Shown piece after piece: positions 8,443 to 17,537 of a stretch of DNA of 64,000 nucleotides (within the stretch, counting starts at the first letter, position 1; each line of letters begins with the position of its first letter). The translations under genes were made by a program, and so were the position numbers. Below the pieces are notes generated by a model. It did not search any database. It was not told the origin of the DNA and saw only the letters and a list, made by a program, of their open reading frames with translations. The stretch is taken from the NCBI RefSeq assembly GCF_035306585.1, contig NZ_DATGNU010000129.1:1-64000 (forward strand), written 5' to 3'. The DNA is from Galbibacter sp035306585 (GTDB lineage: Bacteria; Bacteroidota; Bacteroidia; Flavobacteriales; Flavobacteriaceae).

Positions 8443-10125
8443 ATGGTAACTAGAGAACGTTCGCACAAGATCCTGTTCAGCTTTATAATTTTTGTACTTT
8501 TTTTAAATTTGGTGCAAAGTGCATTAACGGATATCATTTTTGACGAGGCCTACTATTGGTATTATGCACAAAATCTTAGTTGGGGGTATTTCGACCACCC
8601 TCCATTAGTCGCCTTTCTAGTTAAAATCGGTCTCTCGTTATTAGATGGTGAATTAGGTGTTCGGTTTATGGCCCCTTTTTTATACGGTGTTAATGTGCTA
8701 CTAGTATGGGTTTTAATTGACAGTGAAAAAAAGCATCACTTTATCTGGCTTTTTATAGCCTTTGTAAGCAGCGTTGGACTGTTAACAGCATATGGATTCC
8801 TGATGGTTCCAGATACCACTCTTATTACTTGTGCACTTATTTTCCTGTGGGGTTATAAACGATTTTTAATAAAAAACGACGCCATAAGCATTATGGTATT
8901 AGGCGTAGGAATGGCCCTTGTAATGTATGCGAAATACCATGGAATATTAATCATTGGATTTACGATATTATCCAACCTTTCCTTACTGAAAAATGGTAAG
9001 TTTTGGTTAGCGGTCCTACTAGCGCTTATACTCTTCACCCCACATCTATATTGGCTATACGAAATGGATTTTGTCTCCCTGAAATACCATTTTTTTGGTA
9101 GGGTGAAAAGTTCTTGGAAACCTAGATACACGCTGGAATATCCGCTACATTGCCTCGCTGTAGCTGGTCTTTGTGCACCATTAATGTACTGGGCTTTATA
9201 CGCCTTGTCTTCAAAAGATAAATTTGATAAAGCGCTGAAATTTATCTGTTACGGTATTATTATCTTCTTCTTTATCTCCAGCTTCAACAGGGGTACGCAG
9301 GCACAATGGGTTGTATTAGCTGTTATTCCATTAATTATTTTCTCCCTAAGATATGCCTACATCCATGCTAAATACAGAAAGTGGTTAATGGGAATTAGTC
9401 TGTTTTCTGCGGTAGTGATCCTATTTTTAAGACTGGCTCTAATTTTCCCTTCCCTATCTCCAATCCAATATGAAGCTTTTGGTAACAAGGAGTGGGTTGC
9501 GCAATTAAAAAAAGAAGTAGGTGATAAACCTGTGGTATTTCACAACTCATATAGGGATGCTTCCATGTATGCTTTCTATTCTGGTAGCACCGTGTTTTCT
9601 TCCAATGATATTATTGCTCGACAAAACCAATTCGATATTGATAGCTCTGAATTCAAAGTAAGAAACAAATCGGTGGCCTATATCAGTGGTACACTCGAAT
9701 ACCGATTGGATTCAGTTATAAAACTTACCAGGCCTTTTGGAAATCATTATATGCGAGGTCATATCATAGATAGCTTTACCAGTTACCGAAAAATGAAATT
9801 GAATATCGATAAGGATCAATTCGAAAACCAAATACCAAGAGCATTTAATGCTGAATTATCAAATCCATATAGTGATAGCATCAATGTGAGCCAGCTAAAA
9901 TTTGAAGGGGCGAGTATGAATTCCCATAAGACCATTATTAAAATTTATCCCTTGACAACGGACCTTCCCAAAAATACTTATATAGGACCAAAGGAAACTA
10001 TTAAATTAAACTTTGAAATTCCAGATACTGTACAACTACCTGAGAGCGCAAAATTCAGAGCAGGTATCTTGGAGTATGGAATACATCCCGGATTCCAAGG
10101 GGAGATTATCAAAATAGCGGATTAA
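8443..10125 (+). CDS. GT39-like integral membrane glycosyltransferase
   Basis: ArnT/PMT-type GT-C transferase of 560 residues. The N-terminal 360 residues hold about ten membrane spans. The first loop carries the catalytic acidic pair DE34-35 in FDEAYYW and the segment GYFDHPPL near 48-55, both typical of this family. A soluble domain of about 190 residues follows. Such enzymes move a sugar from a polyprenol phosphate to lipid or protein outside the cytoplasmic membrane. The polyprenol-sugar synthase lies divergently 153 bases upstream, which supports a shared donor. DUF4271 follows after one base. Confidence 0.85.
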   Translation: MVTRERSHKILFSFIIFVLFLNLVQSALTDIIFDEAYYWYYAQNLSWGYFDHPPLVAFLVKIGLSLLDGELGVRFMAPFLYGVNVLLVWVLIDSEKKHHFIWLFIAFVSSVGLLTAYGFLMVPDTTLITCALIFLWGYKRFLIKNDAISIMVLGVGMALVMYAKYHGILIIGFTILSNLSLLKNGKFWLAVLLALILFTPHLYWLYEMDFVSLKYHFFGRVKSSWKPRYTLEYPLHCLAVAGLCAPLMYWALYALSSKDKFDKALKFICYGIIIFFFISSFNRGTQAQWVVLAVIPLIIFSLRYAYIHAKYRKWLMGISLFSAVVILFLRLALIFPSLSPIQYEAFGNKEWVAQLKKEVGDKPVVFHNSYRDASMYAFYSGSTVFSSNDIIARQNQFDIDSSEFKVRNKSVAYISGTLEYRLDSVIKLTRPFGNHYMRGHIIDSFTSYRKMKLNIDKDQFENQIPRAFNAELSNPYSDSINVSQLKFEGASMNSHKTIIKIYPLTTDLPKNTYIGPKETIKLNFEIPDTVQLPESAKFRAGILEYGIHPGFQGEIIKIAD

Positions 10126-10126
10126 T

Positions 10127-10783
10127 TTGGAGCAAACACTTAGAAATATTGATCACCATTCCATAGAAACTTTATTTCTTATGATTGCTCTGGCATGTTT
10201 AACAATGGCAAAGTTTAAGAATGAACAAAAGTTTCATTCCTTCCTCATGCTATTTGTTAACTACAAATACTTGAAGATTTATAGTAAAGAGCCAGGTCAA
10301 ATTACTTCTATATTTAACCTATTATTATTTATCCCACAACTAATCACATTTTCACTAGTACTATGGATCTCGCTCCCTTATTTCGATCCAGCACATGAGG
10401 TTAATTTCTACCTCATCCTTCCTTTTTTAATTCTATTTATTCTCTTCAAATTCTATTTAGAAAAACTAATAGCTACCATTTTTGACATCAATAAGTTTAC
10501 AGAAAGTTTTCATTTCCATAAAGTAACTTATAGAAATCTATCGTCATTATTACTGCTTCCATTGATTAGTTTATTCATTTACAGTAATTTAAGTAGTAAA
10601 ATTGCATTATACGCAATACTTCTTTGTTTTGGCTTATTAAATATCATCGCTTTTCTTCTAACTTTAAGAAATCATCAAAAATTGATTCAAAAATATTTAT
10701 TTTATTTTATTTTGTATCTTTGCACGCTAGAAATAGCACCCTATTTATTAGTAATAAAATTTTATTTTGTAGATAAGGTATAA
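10127..10783 (+). CDS. DUF4271 membrane protein
   Basis: Membrane protein of 218 residues with about six hydrophobic segments from residue 60 to the end and a short soluble N-terminus. The family is common in Bacteroidota and of unknown function. It starts at a TTG one base after the GT39 stop; no ATG gives a comparable length. It is followed after 15 bases by a uroporphyrinogen-III synthase homologue, an arrangement I know from other flavobacteria. A role connected with tetrapyrroles is possible but unproven. Confidence 0.75.
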   Translation: MEQTLRNIDHHSIETLFLMIALACLTMAKFKNEQKFHSFLMLFVNYKYLKIYSKEPGQITSIFNLLLFIPQLITFSLVLWISLPYFDPAHEVNFYLILPFLILFILFKFYLEKLIATIFDINKFTESFHFHKVTYRNLSSLLLLPLISLFIYSNLSSKIALYAILLCFGLLNIIAFLLTLRNHQKLIQKYLFYFILYLCTLEIAPYLLVIKFYFVDKV

Positions 10784-10798
10784 ACGAATCATATATTT

Positions 10799-11545
10799 AT
10801 GAAAGTTAAGACAATTCTGGTTTCTCAACCTGAGCCCAAGGTAGAAAATTCACCGTATTTGAGATTGGTAGAAAAGCAAAAAATTAAGGTTGACTTTCGA
10901 CCATTCATTCATGTAGAAGGATTAAATGCAAAAGATGTAAGACAACAAAAAATTGACTTAACACAGTTTACAGCAATTATACTTACTAGTAGAAATGCTG
11001 TAGATCATTTTTTTAGAATTGCAGAAGACATGCGATTCAAAGTTCCTGATTCCATGAAGTATTTCTGTCAGTCAGAAGCAGTTGCTTATTATTTACAAAA
11101 ATACGTAGTATACCGCAAAAGAAAGATTTATGTAGGAACACGTACCTTTCAAGAGCTTGCTCCACTTATTAAGAAGTACAAGGATGAGAAATTCCTATTA
11201 CCATCATCAGACGTTTTAAAACCAATCGTGCCTGAGACTTTAGATGACTTAAAAGTTAATTGGACAAGAGCTATCTTGTATAAAACAGTCATTAGTGACC
11301 TATCTGATTTGAGAGATGTTTATTACGATATCTTAGTGTTTTTCAGCCCCTCAGGTATTGAGTCCTTATTAAAGAATTTCCCTGATTTTAAGCAAAACAA
11401 CACTCGTATTGCTGTTTTCGGAAACACGACAGTCAAGGCTGCTACCGAAGCAGGACTTCGCATCGACATTGAGGCCCCAACACCAGAAACACCTTCGATG
11501 ACCATGGCTTTGGAGAAATATATTTCCAAAGTAAATAAGAAATAA
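10799..11545 (+). CDS. Uroporphyrinogen-III synthase family protein (first copy)
   Basis: HemD-fold protein of 248 residues, expected to close hydroxymethylbilane to uroporphyrinogen III. Visible family segments are ILTSRNAV near 60-67, FFSPSGIES near 181-189 and the final strand AVFGNTTVKAATEAG. A second homologue is in the heme operon at 37894. The two differ in length and share only short motifs, so at least one may have another substrate or role. This one is cotranscribed with DUF4271 and ends before a terminator at 11573. HemD proteins diverge strongly in sequence, so identity of function cannot be settled by motif. Confidence 0.78.
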   Translation: MKVKTILVSQPEPKVENSPYLRLVEKQKIKVDFRPFIHVEGLNAKDVRQQKIDLTQFTAIILTSRNAVDHFFRIAEDMRFKVPDSMKYFCQSEAVAYYLQKYVVYRKRKIYVGTRTFQELAPLIKKYKDEKFLLPSSDVLKPIVPETLDDLKVNWTRAILYKTVISDLSDLRDVYYDILVFFSPSGIESLLKNFPDFKQNNTRIAVFGNTTVKAATEAGLRIDIEAPTPETPSMTMALEKYISKVNKK

Positions 11546-11572
11546 CAACCTTAGAACAAGATGATACACAAG

Positions 11573-11602
11573 AGGCTTTGGAGTAAAACCCAAGGCCTTT
11601 TT
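11573..11602 (+). terminator. Terminator between hemD-like gene and dxs
   Basis: Nine-pair stem AGGCTTTGG (11573-11581) with CCAAGGCCT (11590-11598), one G-U pair, followed by TTTTT. It ends the GT39-DUF4271-hemD-like unit and isolates dxs. Confidence 0.8.
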
Positions 11603-11675
11603 GTTTGTAACTATCACAACTAGTTTGGAAATCTTTAAAATACAGCAAAAATTAATTTAAACTTAAAAACAGTTG

Positions 11676-11683
11676 TATTTTTG
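11676..11683 (+). promoter_or_regulatory. -7 element of the dxs promoter
   Basis: TATTTTTG, an exact TAnnTTTG, lies only four bases before the dxs ATG at 11688. By the usual spacing, transcription would begin at or next to the A of the start codon. A -33 TTG is not evident. Confidence 0.45.
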
Positions 11684-11687
11684 TATC

Positions 11688-13466
11688 ATGAACCCGTATG
11701 CTTTGTTAGAGACCATTAATGACCCCGCCGATTTGCGGAATTTACCTGAAGTACAATTGGGTGAACTCGCAAAACAGCTCAGGGAATATATTATTGATAT
11801 TGTCTCCACCAAAGAAGGCCATTTGGGAGCGAGTCTTGGGGTCGTTGAATTGACTATTGCTCTTCATTACATTTTCAACACTCCTGATGATTTATTGGTT
11901 TGGGATGTAGGGCATCAAGCTTATGGGCATAAAATCCTAACAGGGCGTAGGGAGCAATTCCATACCAATAGACAACTCAATGGCATAAGCGGTTTTCCAA
12001 AAAGAGTGGAAAGTATATTTGACACCTTCGGCACAGGACATAGTTCCACCTCAATTTCCGCAGCCTTGGGAATGGCCATGGCTTCCAACTTAAAAGGAGA
12101 AAAAGAAAAACAACATATCGCCGTAATAGGTGATGCATCCATTGCAAGCGGAATGGCTTTCGAGGCTTTAAATCACGCAGGTGTAAGTCATGCGAATCTC
12201 CTCATTATTCTAAATGACAATGCCATTGGAATTGATCCTAGTGTAGGCGCCTTAAAGGAGTATTTAACAAAGGTTAAGGTTGATCGTAATCTAGCCAAGA
12301 ACAATATCATACGAGCGTTGAATTTTGATTACAGTGGCCCCATAGATGGACATAATTTGCCAAAATTGCTCAAAGAATTAAAGCGGCTAAAGAAGAAAAA
12401 GGGTCCGAAGTTTTTACATATTATTACCACCAAAGGAAAAGGATTACGACAAGCAGAGCAAGATCAAGTTCGCTACCATGCCCCTGGTAAGTTTGACAAA
12501 AACTCAGGAGAGTTACTGCCAAAACCTAAAGGCGTCTTACCACCAAAATATCAAGATGTATTTGGTCATACGATAGTTGAGTTAGCGGAAAAAAATGAAA
12601 AAATCATTGGTATTACCCCTGCCATGCCAACTGGAAGTTCGCTTAAATACATGATGGAAAAATTCCCAGAGCGTGGTTTTGATGTTGGAATTGCCGAGCA
12701 GCATGCTGTAACACTTGCAGCAGGAATGGCTACACAAGGTTTCCATGTCTTTTGTAATATCTATTCCACTTTTTTACAAAGAGCGTACGACCAATTGATT
12801 CACGATGTCGCCCTTCAAAAAATTCCGGTGATTTTTTGCCTGGATAGAGCTGGTCTTGTAGGCCAAGATGGAGCAACGCACCACGGTGTATTTGATTTAG
12901 CCTTTTTGCGATGTATTCCCAACCTTATTGTATTTGCGCCCAAGGATGAAATAGCACTAAGAAATATTATGTTTACTGCCCAATTAGGGCTTTCACATCC
13001 TATTGCTATTCGTTACCCACGAGGCAGAGGAAAAAACCTTAATTGGAAAAAACCGTTTTCACAAATCACCATCGGAAAAGCAAGACAATTAAGTCAAGGC
13101 GACAAGATAGCCGTCCTATCTATTGGAACCATTGCTGAGAATGTACATCAAGCCATTTCGATGCTTTCTGCAGAGGAACGAATTGCACATTATGACCTTC
13201 AGTTTTTAGCACCTTTAGACACCGCGCTTCTTCATGAGGTATTTAAAAAATATCAGGTGATATTCACCGTGGAAGACGGTGTATTAAATGGCGGTATGGG
13301 AAGTGCAGTTAGCGAATTTATCACCAAGCACAGCTACAACCCTCAAAAGGTAATATCTTTGGGCATTGGTGAACAATTTATAGAGCATGGAACCGTTGAA
13401 GAATTACAACAAATTGTGGGTATTGACCCAAAATCAATGGCCAAACAATTTGAAAGATTTTTATAA
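11688..13466 (+). CDS. dxs: 1-deoxy-D-xylulose-5-phosphate synthase
   Basis: First step of the non-mevalonate isoprenoid pathway, condensing pyruvate with glyceraldehyde 3-phosphate on thiamine diphosphate. It has His45 in EGHLGASLG, the GTGHSSTSIS loop near 115-124, the thiamine motif beginning GDAS near 148 and ending NDN near 176, and the C-terminal transketolase domains with AEQHAVTLAAG. The 592 residues match the shorter Bacteroidota form. The ATG at 11688 is preferred over TTG 11673 because the promoter element lies between them. Thiamine-enzyme neighbours are absent. Confidence 0.96.
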   Translation: MNPYALLETINDPADLRNLPEVQLGELAKQLREYIIDIVSTKEGHLGASLGVVELTIALHYIFNTPDDLLVWDVGHQAYGHKILTGRREQFHTNRQLNGISGFPKRVESIFDTFGTGHSSTSISAALGMAMASNLKGEKEKQHIAVIGDASIASGMAFEALNHAGVSHANLLIILNDNAIGIDPSVGALKEYLTKVKVDRNLAKNNIIRALNFDYSGPIDGHNLPKLLKELKRLKKKKGPKFLHIITTKGKGLRQAEQDQVRYHAPGKFDKNSGELLPKPKGVLPPKYQDVFGHTIVELAEKNEKIIGITPAMPTGSSLKYMMEKFPERGFDVGIAEQHAVTLAAGMATQGFHVFCNIYSTFLQRAYDQLIHDVALQKIPVIFCLDRAGLVGQDGATHHGVFDLAFLRCIPNLIVFAPKDEIALRNIMFTAQLGLSHPIAIRYPRGRGKNLNWKKPFSQITIGKARQLSQGDKIAVLSIGTIAENVHQAISMLSAEERIAHYDLQFLAPLDTALLHEVFKKYQVIFTVEDGVLNGGMGSAVSEFITKHSYNPQKVISLGIGEQFIEHGTVEELQQIVGIDPKSMAKQFERFL

Positions 13467-13520
13467 CATAACTATTTTTAGCACTTTTGTAAAGTATAAA
13501 AACCTATTATTCAGCTAATA

Positions 13521-14540
13521 ATGAAAGGATATCTTATCATTTTTTGTGCTTTTTGTTGTTTTATTAGCCTAGCTCAAGAACAAGAAGTCTATACAAACCC
13601 TAGAACACAAGAGGTGTTTATTATCAAAGGAATAGACACCATCAATCTCACCAAGGTAATCAATGAATATAAGCCAATCCCTCCTCGATGGAAAAGGGTT
13701 AATAAGGTAGGAATGAATATCAGTGAGATCGCTTTTGTCAATTGGAGTGCAGGGGGAAATAATTCTATTAGCGGATTGGCTAATGCGCTCTTTGAGCGTA
13801 ACTATAAACACGAAAAATTACAGTGGAACAATGAATTAATTATGCGCTTTGGGCTAAACATTCAAGATGGGCAGAAAATTAGAAAATCCGAAGACGCATT
13901 GGCGATAAATTCGACTTTGGGTTTTAGAATGGATAACTTATCCGATTGGTATTTCTCTGCAAAGGCGAATTTTAACACCCAATTTTCCAAGGGATATAAG
14001 TATCCAGATCGTGACAATCCAATCTCTCAATTTATGGCTCCTGGCTATTTTCTTTTTGGTTTTGGTAGTGAGTTTTCTCCTGAAGGCAAGGATCTAAAGC
14101 TTTACCTTTCACCCATTACACAAAAGTCAACCTTTGTATTGGATCAAGATTTGGCTGATCAAGGAGCTTTCGGTGTGCGCAAAGCGGAATATGATGCCAA
14201 TGGTATTAAAATACGCAATGGACAAAATGTGGTAACTGAAATTGGAATCCTGGTAACCAATTCTTACCAAACCAAACTCTACGATAATATGTTCTTATCT
14301 AACCGTATTACCCTCTATACAGATTACCTGAACAGTTTTGGAAATATCGATATCAACTGGCTAGTTGATGTTGAGTTAAAGGTCAACGAATACGTGGTAG
14401 CCAATGTAGGGACACAATTAATCTATGATAACGACATTAAGTTTGAAGAGCGAACCTTAGCTAGCGGGGAGAAATTCTCTTATAGCCCAAAGGTACAGTT
14501 CAAGCAATCTTTAGGTGTTGGTGTGGTCTATAACTTCTAG
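13521..14540 (+). CDS. DUF3078 outer-membrane protein (first copy)
   Basis: Exported protein of 339 residues with a signal peptide (about residues 1-18, cleavage after LAQ). The rest alternates short hydrophobic and polar strands ending in an aromatic strand (YNF), typical of a beta-barrel. The DUF3078 signature WSAGGNNSISG is at 75-85. A paralogue with the same motif is at 47228-48136. No function is known. It follows dxs after 54 bases and may be read from it. Its stop codon overlaps that of dgt. Confidence 0.8.
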   Translation: MKGYLIIFCAFCCFISLAQEQEVYTNPRTQEVFIIKGIDTINLTKVINEYKPIPPRWKRVNKVGMNISEIAFVNWSAGGNNSISGLANALFERNYKHEKLQWNNELIMRFGLNIQDGQKIRKSEDALAINSTLGFRMDNLSDWYFSAKANFNTQFSKGYKYPDRDNPISQFMAPGYFLFGFGSEFSPEGKDLKLYLSPITQKSTFVLDQDLADQGAFGVRKAEYDANGIKIRNGQNVVTEIGILVTNSYQTKLYDNMFLSNRITLYTDYLNSFGNIDINWLVDVELKVNEYVVANVGTQLIYDNDIKFEERTLASGEKFSYSPKVQFKQSLGVGVVYNF

Positions 14541-15880
14541 ACCACTTTGGCATTTATTTTATTATAAATCAATAAGGCATTTCCATCAGTTAAACCAGCA
14601 ACAAACTGGGCAACGGCCATGAGTGATCTATAGATACCCTGATCGAATATGATGTACTTCTTTGGAATTAAATTTATCACTAAATTATCGTAATTGGTGC
14701 TTCGATTTTCAGTAGCTCGAATAACTGCGTCACAGAAGGTATCTAACAATTGATTGAGGATCTTATAACCGGCTAGTTCCTTTTGGATAACTTCATCACT
14801 TTGATAAATATTCTTAACACTTATATTAATAATATCTTCAATTTGAGCCTTATAAGACGACTTTTCCAAAAGAGAAGTGTGAAAATCACCATTCAAGATG
14901 GCTGTTTCGTTTTCTAAAAACACCCTGGTTGCATCTTGTATTAGGGTGCTGATGGATAGCGCTCTTAAATAGCCTAATCGATCCTCTTTGGTACTTAATT
15001 CGTGGTATTTTTTAATATTAATGCTATCTTTTACCAGCTTTATTAAGTATTCTAAGGCAAACTCTTCTTGAATCAAACCTAAATTAATACCGTCCTCAAA
15101 ATCGATGATTGTATAACATATATCGTCGGCTGCCTCCACTAAAAACGTCAGCGGGTGTCTGGCAAAGGAAACATCTTCCCCCGTACGTGTTTGTTTTAAA
15201 CCAAGCTCTCTAGCAACATCTATGTACAATTCTTTTTCTGATTGAAAAAAACCGAATTTCTTATCAGAAATTTGTGATGTTGAACGCTTAGGAAGTGATT
15301 CTTTAGGGTACTTCATAAAAGCTCCTAAAGTAGCATAACTAAGGCGAAGTCCTCCTGTGATTCCTTGGCGGGTCTCTGTCAAAATTCGAAAACCATTAGC
15401 ATTTCCCTCGAAATCAATTAAATCTTGATACTCTTTATCGGTTAATTGATCTCTATAAGCCACTCCTCTGCCAGATTTAAAATATTCACCGATGGCCTTT
15501 TCCCCAGAGTGTCCAAAAGGCGGATTTCCGATATCGTGTGAGAGTGCGGCAGCAGCAACAATAGCACCAAAATCATTAAATCGATAACCATGGACTTCAC
15601 TTAAGTAAGGGTGTTTTTCAAGCACCTTTTTTCCTACAGACCTCCCTAGGCTACGACCAACTACCGAAACCTCCAGACTATGGGTAAGCCGTGTGTGTAC
15701 AAAATCCGTCTTGGAAAGTGGAATTACCTGTGTTTTATCTTGAAGACTTCGAAATGCGGAAGAAAAGATAATCCTATCAAAGTCTACTTCGAACCCTAAT
15801 CTAGTTTCATCTTGTTCTTTGCGAAGTCTTTTATTTTTATCTCCATGACGTTTTAAAGAGAGTAATGAGTCCCAATTCAT
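14537..15880 (-). CDS. dgt: dGTP triphosphohydrolase
   Basis: HD-superfamily enzyme of 447 residues that splits dGTP to deoxyguanosine and triphosphate. The metal site is visible as His67 (LTHSLEV), His115-Asp116 (SHDIGNPPFGHSGE) and a later Asp in EAADDICY; the substrate segment FRSLQDKTQV is at 43-51. The alternative is a general deoxynucleotide triphosphohydrolase of the same family. Monocistronic, with its four last bases shared with the converging DUF3078 gene. Confidence 0.9.
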   Translation of the reverse strand: MNWDSLLSLKRHGDKNKRLRKEQDETRLGFEVDFDRIIFSSAFRSLQDKTQVIPLSKTDFVHTRLTHSLEVSVVGRSLGRSVGKKVLEKHPYLSEVHGYRFNDFGAIVAAAALSHDIGNPPFGHSGEKAIGEYFKSGRGVAYRDQLTDKEYQDLIDFEGNANGFRILTETRQGITGGLRLSYATLGAFMKYPKESLPKRSTSQISDKKFGFFQSEKELYIDVARELGLKQTRTGEDVSFARHPLTFLVEAADDICYTIIDFEDGINLGLIQEEFALEYLIKLVKDSINIKKYHELSTKEDRLGYLRALSISTLIQDATRVFLENETAILNGDFHTSLLEKSSYKAQIEDIINISVKNIYQSDEVIQKELAGYKILNQLLDTFCDAVIRATENRSTNYDNLVINLIPKKYIIFDQGIYRSLMAVAQFVAGLTDGNALLIYNKINAKVV

Positions 15881-16031
15881 CCTAATTATTTATTTGTTCT
15901 GCAAGATACTGCTAAGATTACTTAAAATTAAAAATCCCTTTGAAAAACATGTCTTATGCACCCTTAAAAGGTTAATAATTTTTTAAACTTTAATTCACAC
16001 TATGTTTATCTATATAACAAACCTTTGCATT

Positions 16032-16129
16032 GGTAAAAAACAACCGATATTTCACCAACTTTTAGTTTTTGTCGACTTAAGTTCTGAAATAGAAAGCTGT
16101 CTGGTAAAACGGGCAGCTTCACTTTTTTT
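16032..16129 (+). ncRNA. Candidate small RNA with terminator, upstream of the phosphate porin
   Basis: The 411-base gap between dgt and the porin contains no open frame worth calling, but it folds. A first hairpin pairs TATTTCA (16048-16054) with TGAAATA (16085-16091), extended inward by AACTT (16057-16061) with AAGTT (16079-16083). A second pairs AAGCTGTC (16094-16101) with GGCAGCTT (16112-16119), one G-U, and is followed by seven T at 16123-16129, a standard intrinsic terminator. AACCTTTG at 16020-16027 matches the -7 element in seven of eight positions and would start a transcript of about 98 bases. It could instead be a terminated leader of the porin gene, 160 bases further on. Confidence 0.4.
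16094..16129 (+). terminator. Intrinsic terminator in the dgt-porin gap
   Basis: Eight-pair stem (16094-16101 with 16112-16119, one G-U), loop of ten, then a run of seven T at 16123-16129. No protein gene on this strand ends here, so it points to an independent short transcript. Confidence 0.75.
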
Positions 16130-16195
16130 AGTTCCAGTTTGTTATGAAGAAGGACGACTAGGTTATTGAATTCAAAATGTGTGTTTTAGAATAAA

Positions 16196-16248
16196 AAGTT
16201 AACGTAATTATTTTTGTTAACTTAACATACAGGAAACAATTTCTTAAC
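16196..16248 (+). promoter_or_regulatory. Inverted repeat and TTAAC repeats before the phosphate porin
   Basis: AAGTTAAC (16196-16203) and GTTAACTT (16216-16223) form a perfect 8-bp inverted repeat with a 12-base AT-rich spacer. TTAAC recurs at 16199, 16217, 16222 and 16244; the last two are 22 bases apart, two helical turns. This looks like a regulator-binding region for the porin-PiT genes, possibly phosphate-responsive, but no known box of this phylum has been matched. Confidence 0.4.
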
Positions 16249-16291
16249 TTTATATACTGTTCTTTGCAGCGACAAAAACTAAAACATTGGA

Positions 16292-17494
16292 ATGAAAAAT
16301 TTGGTAAGGGCTTTTTTGCTTGGTTTACTTGTGTGTTTCTTTAGTAATGCACAAGATATCCAAGGCCCGCATTTTGGAAAAGGTATTTTAAATATAAGCG
16401 GTGAAGACAGCACTTGGAGTATGAATTTCACTACCAGATTCCAATTATTAGGAAGTGGCACATGGCAGGAGAATGAAAGTGGAAGCACAGATTTTAACAG
16501 TGATTTTCTCGTTAGAAGGGCGCGATTAAAATTCAAAGGTTTTGCTTTTACTAAAGACCTGACCTATAAACTAGAAATAGGACTTGCCAATAAAGATATT
16601 GATGGCGCTTCGTATTACACAGATTACACTGATAAGTTTATACTTGATGCGTATCTTCAGTGGAACTTTTATAAAAGCCTAAGTATAAGGGTTGGGCAAG
16701 CAAAATTACCTGGAAACGTCGAACGATTAATTTCTTCAGGGAGCCTACAGTTCGTGGACCGCTCTCTTTTAAATGCTGAATTCAACATCGATCGAGATAT
16801 CGGACTACAGTTACTCAACGAACATTATTTAACACCTACATTTTTAATCCGCGAACAATTTGCCTTCTCTCAAGGAGATGGTCGTAATGTAACGGTGGGA
16901 AATATGGGAGGATATCAATATACAGGACGAGTAGAATTGCTCCCCTTAGGCGCCTTTAAAAATGACAATGAACTGGAAGGATCAGCCTTAGAGCGTGAGG
17001 ACAAGCCTCGATTAATGGTTGGAGTAGCTTATGATTATAATGATGATGCAGTAAAAACCAAAAGCAACAAAGGAGACTTTATGGAAACTCAACAGGGGCT
17101 ATATCAAACGGACATCACAACCTTATTTGCTGATGCTGTTTTTAAATACAAAGGTATTTCCTTGCTAGCCGAATATGCGAATCGTTCTGCCGAGGAGGCT
17201 ATCGCCATTGACCACCAAGGCATTCCAACAGGGGATGTGGTTGATACTGGAAACGCATTCAATATTCAGGGAGGATATCTATTTGAAAATAATTGGGAAG
17301 TAAGTGGACGATACACCCATCTAGATTTTGATCAGGAAGTTCAAAGCACTATGGAAGAAAATCAATACACCCTAGGGATATCAAAATATATCGTGGGACA
17401 TAACTTAAAATTACAAACAGATATCAGTTATGCCACATTTGCCAATCAAAGCGACGTAGTAATGGCGAGGTTACAATTGGAATTACAATTTTAA
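16292..17494 (+). CDS. Phosphate-selective porin (OprP/OprO family)
   Basis: Outer-membrane beta-barrel of 400 residues with a signal peptide ending near residue 20 (FSNAQ). It contains strand-rich segments and the family hallmarks RRARLKFKGF, YLQWNFYKSLSIRVGQ and FVDRSLLNAEFN with basic residues that line anion channels in OprP. The final strand LQLELQF ends in phenylalanine, as barrel proteins do. The next gene, 43 bases downstream, is a PiT phosphate transporter, so the pair probably takes phosphate across both membranes. An inverted repeat and a candidate small RNA lie upstream. Confidence 0.88.
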   Translation: MKNLVRAFLLGLLVCFFSNAQDIQGPHFGKGILNISGEDSTWSMNFTTRFQLLGSGTWQENESGSTDFNSDFLVRRARLKFKGFAFTKDLTYKLEIGLANKDIDGASYYTDYTDKFILDAYLQWNFYKSLSIRVGQAKLPGNVERLISSGSLQFVDRSLLNAEFNIDRDIGLQLLNEHYLTPTFLIREQFAFSQGDGRNVTVGNMGGYQYTGRVELLPLGAFKNDNELEGSALEREDKPRLMVGVAYDYNDDAVKTKSNKGDFMETQQGLYQTDITTLFADAVFKYKGISLLAEYANRSAEEAIAIDHQGIPTGDVVDTGNAFNIQGGYLFENNWEVSGRYTHLDFDQEVQSTMEENQYTLGISKYIVGHNLKLQTDISYATFANQSDVVMARLQLELQF

Positions 17495-17537
17495 AAAAAC
17501 AGGTTGACTAAGAATTTGAATATTTTATTTTAACACT

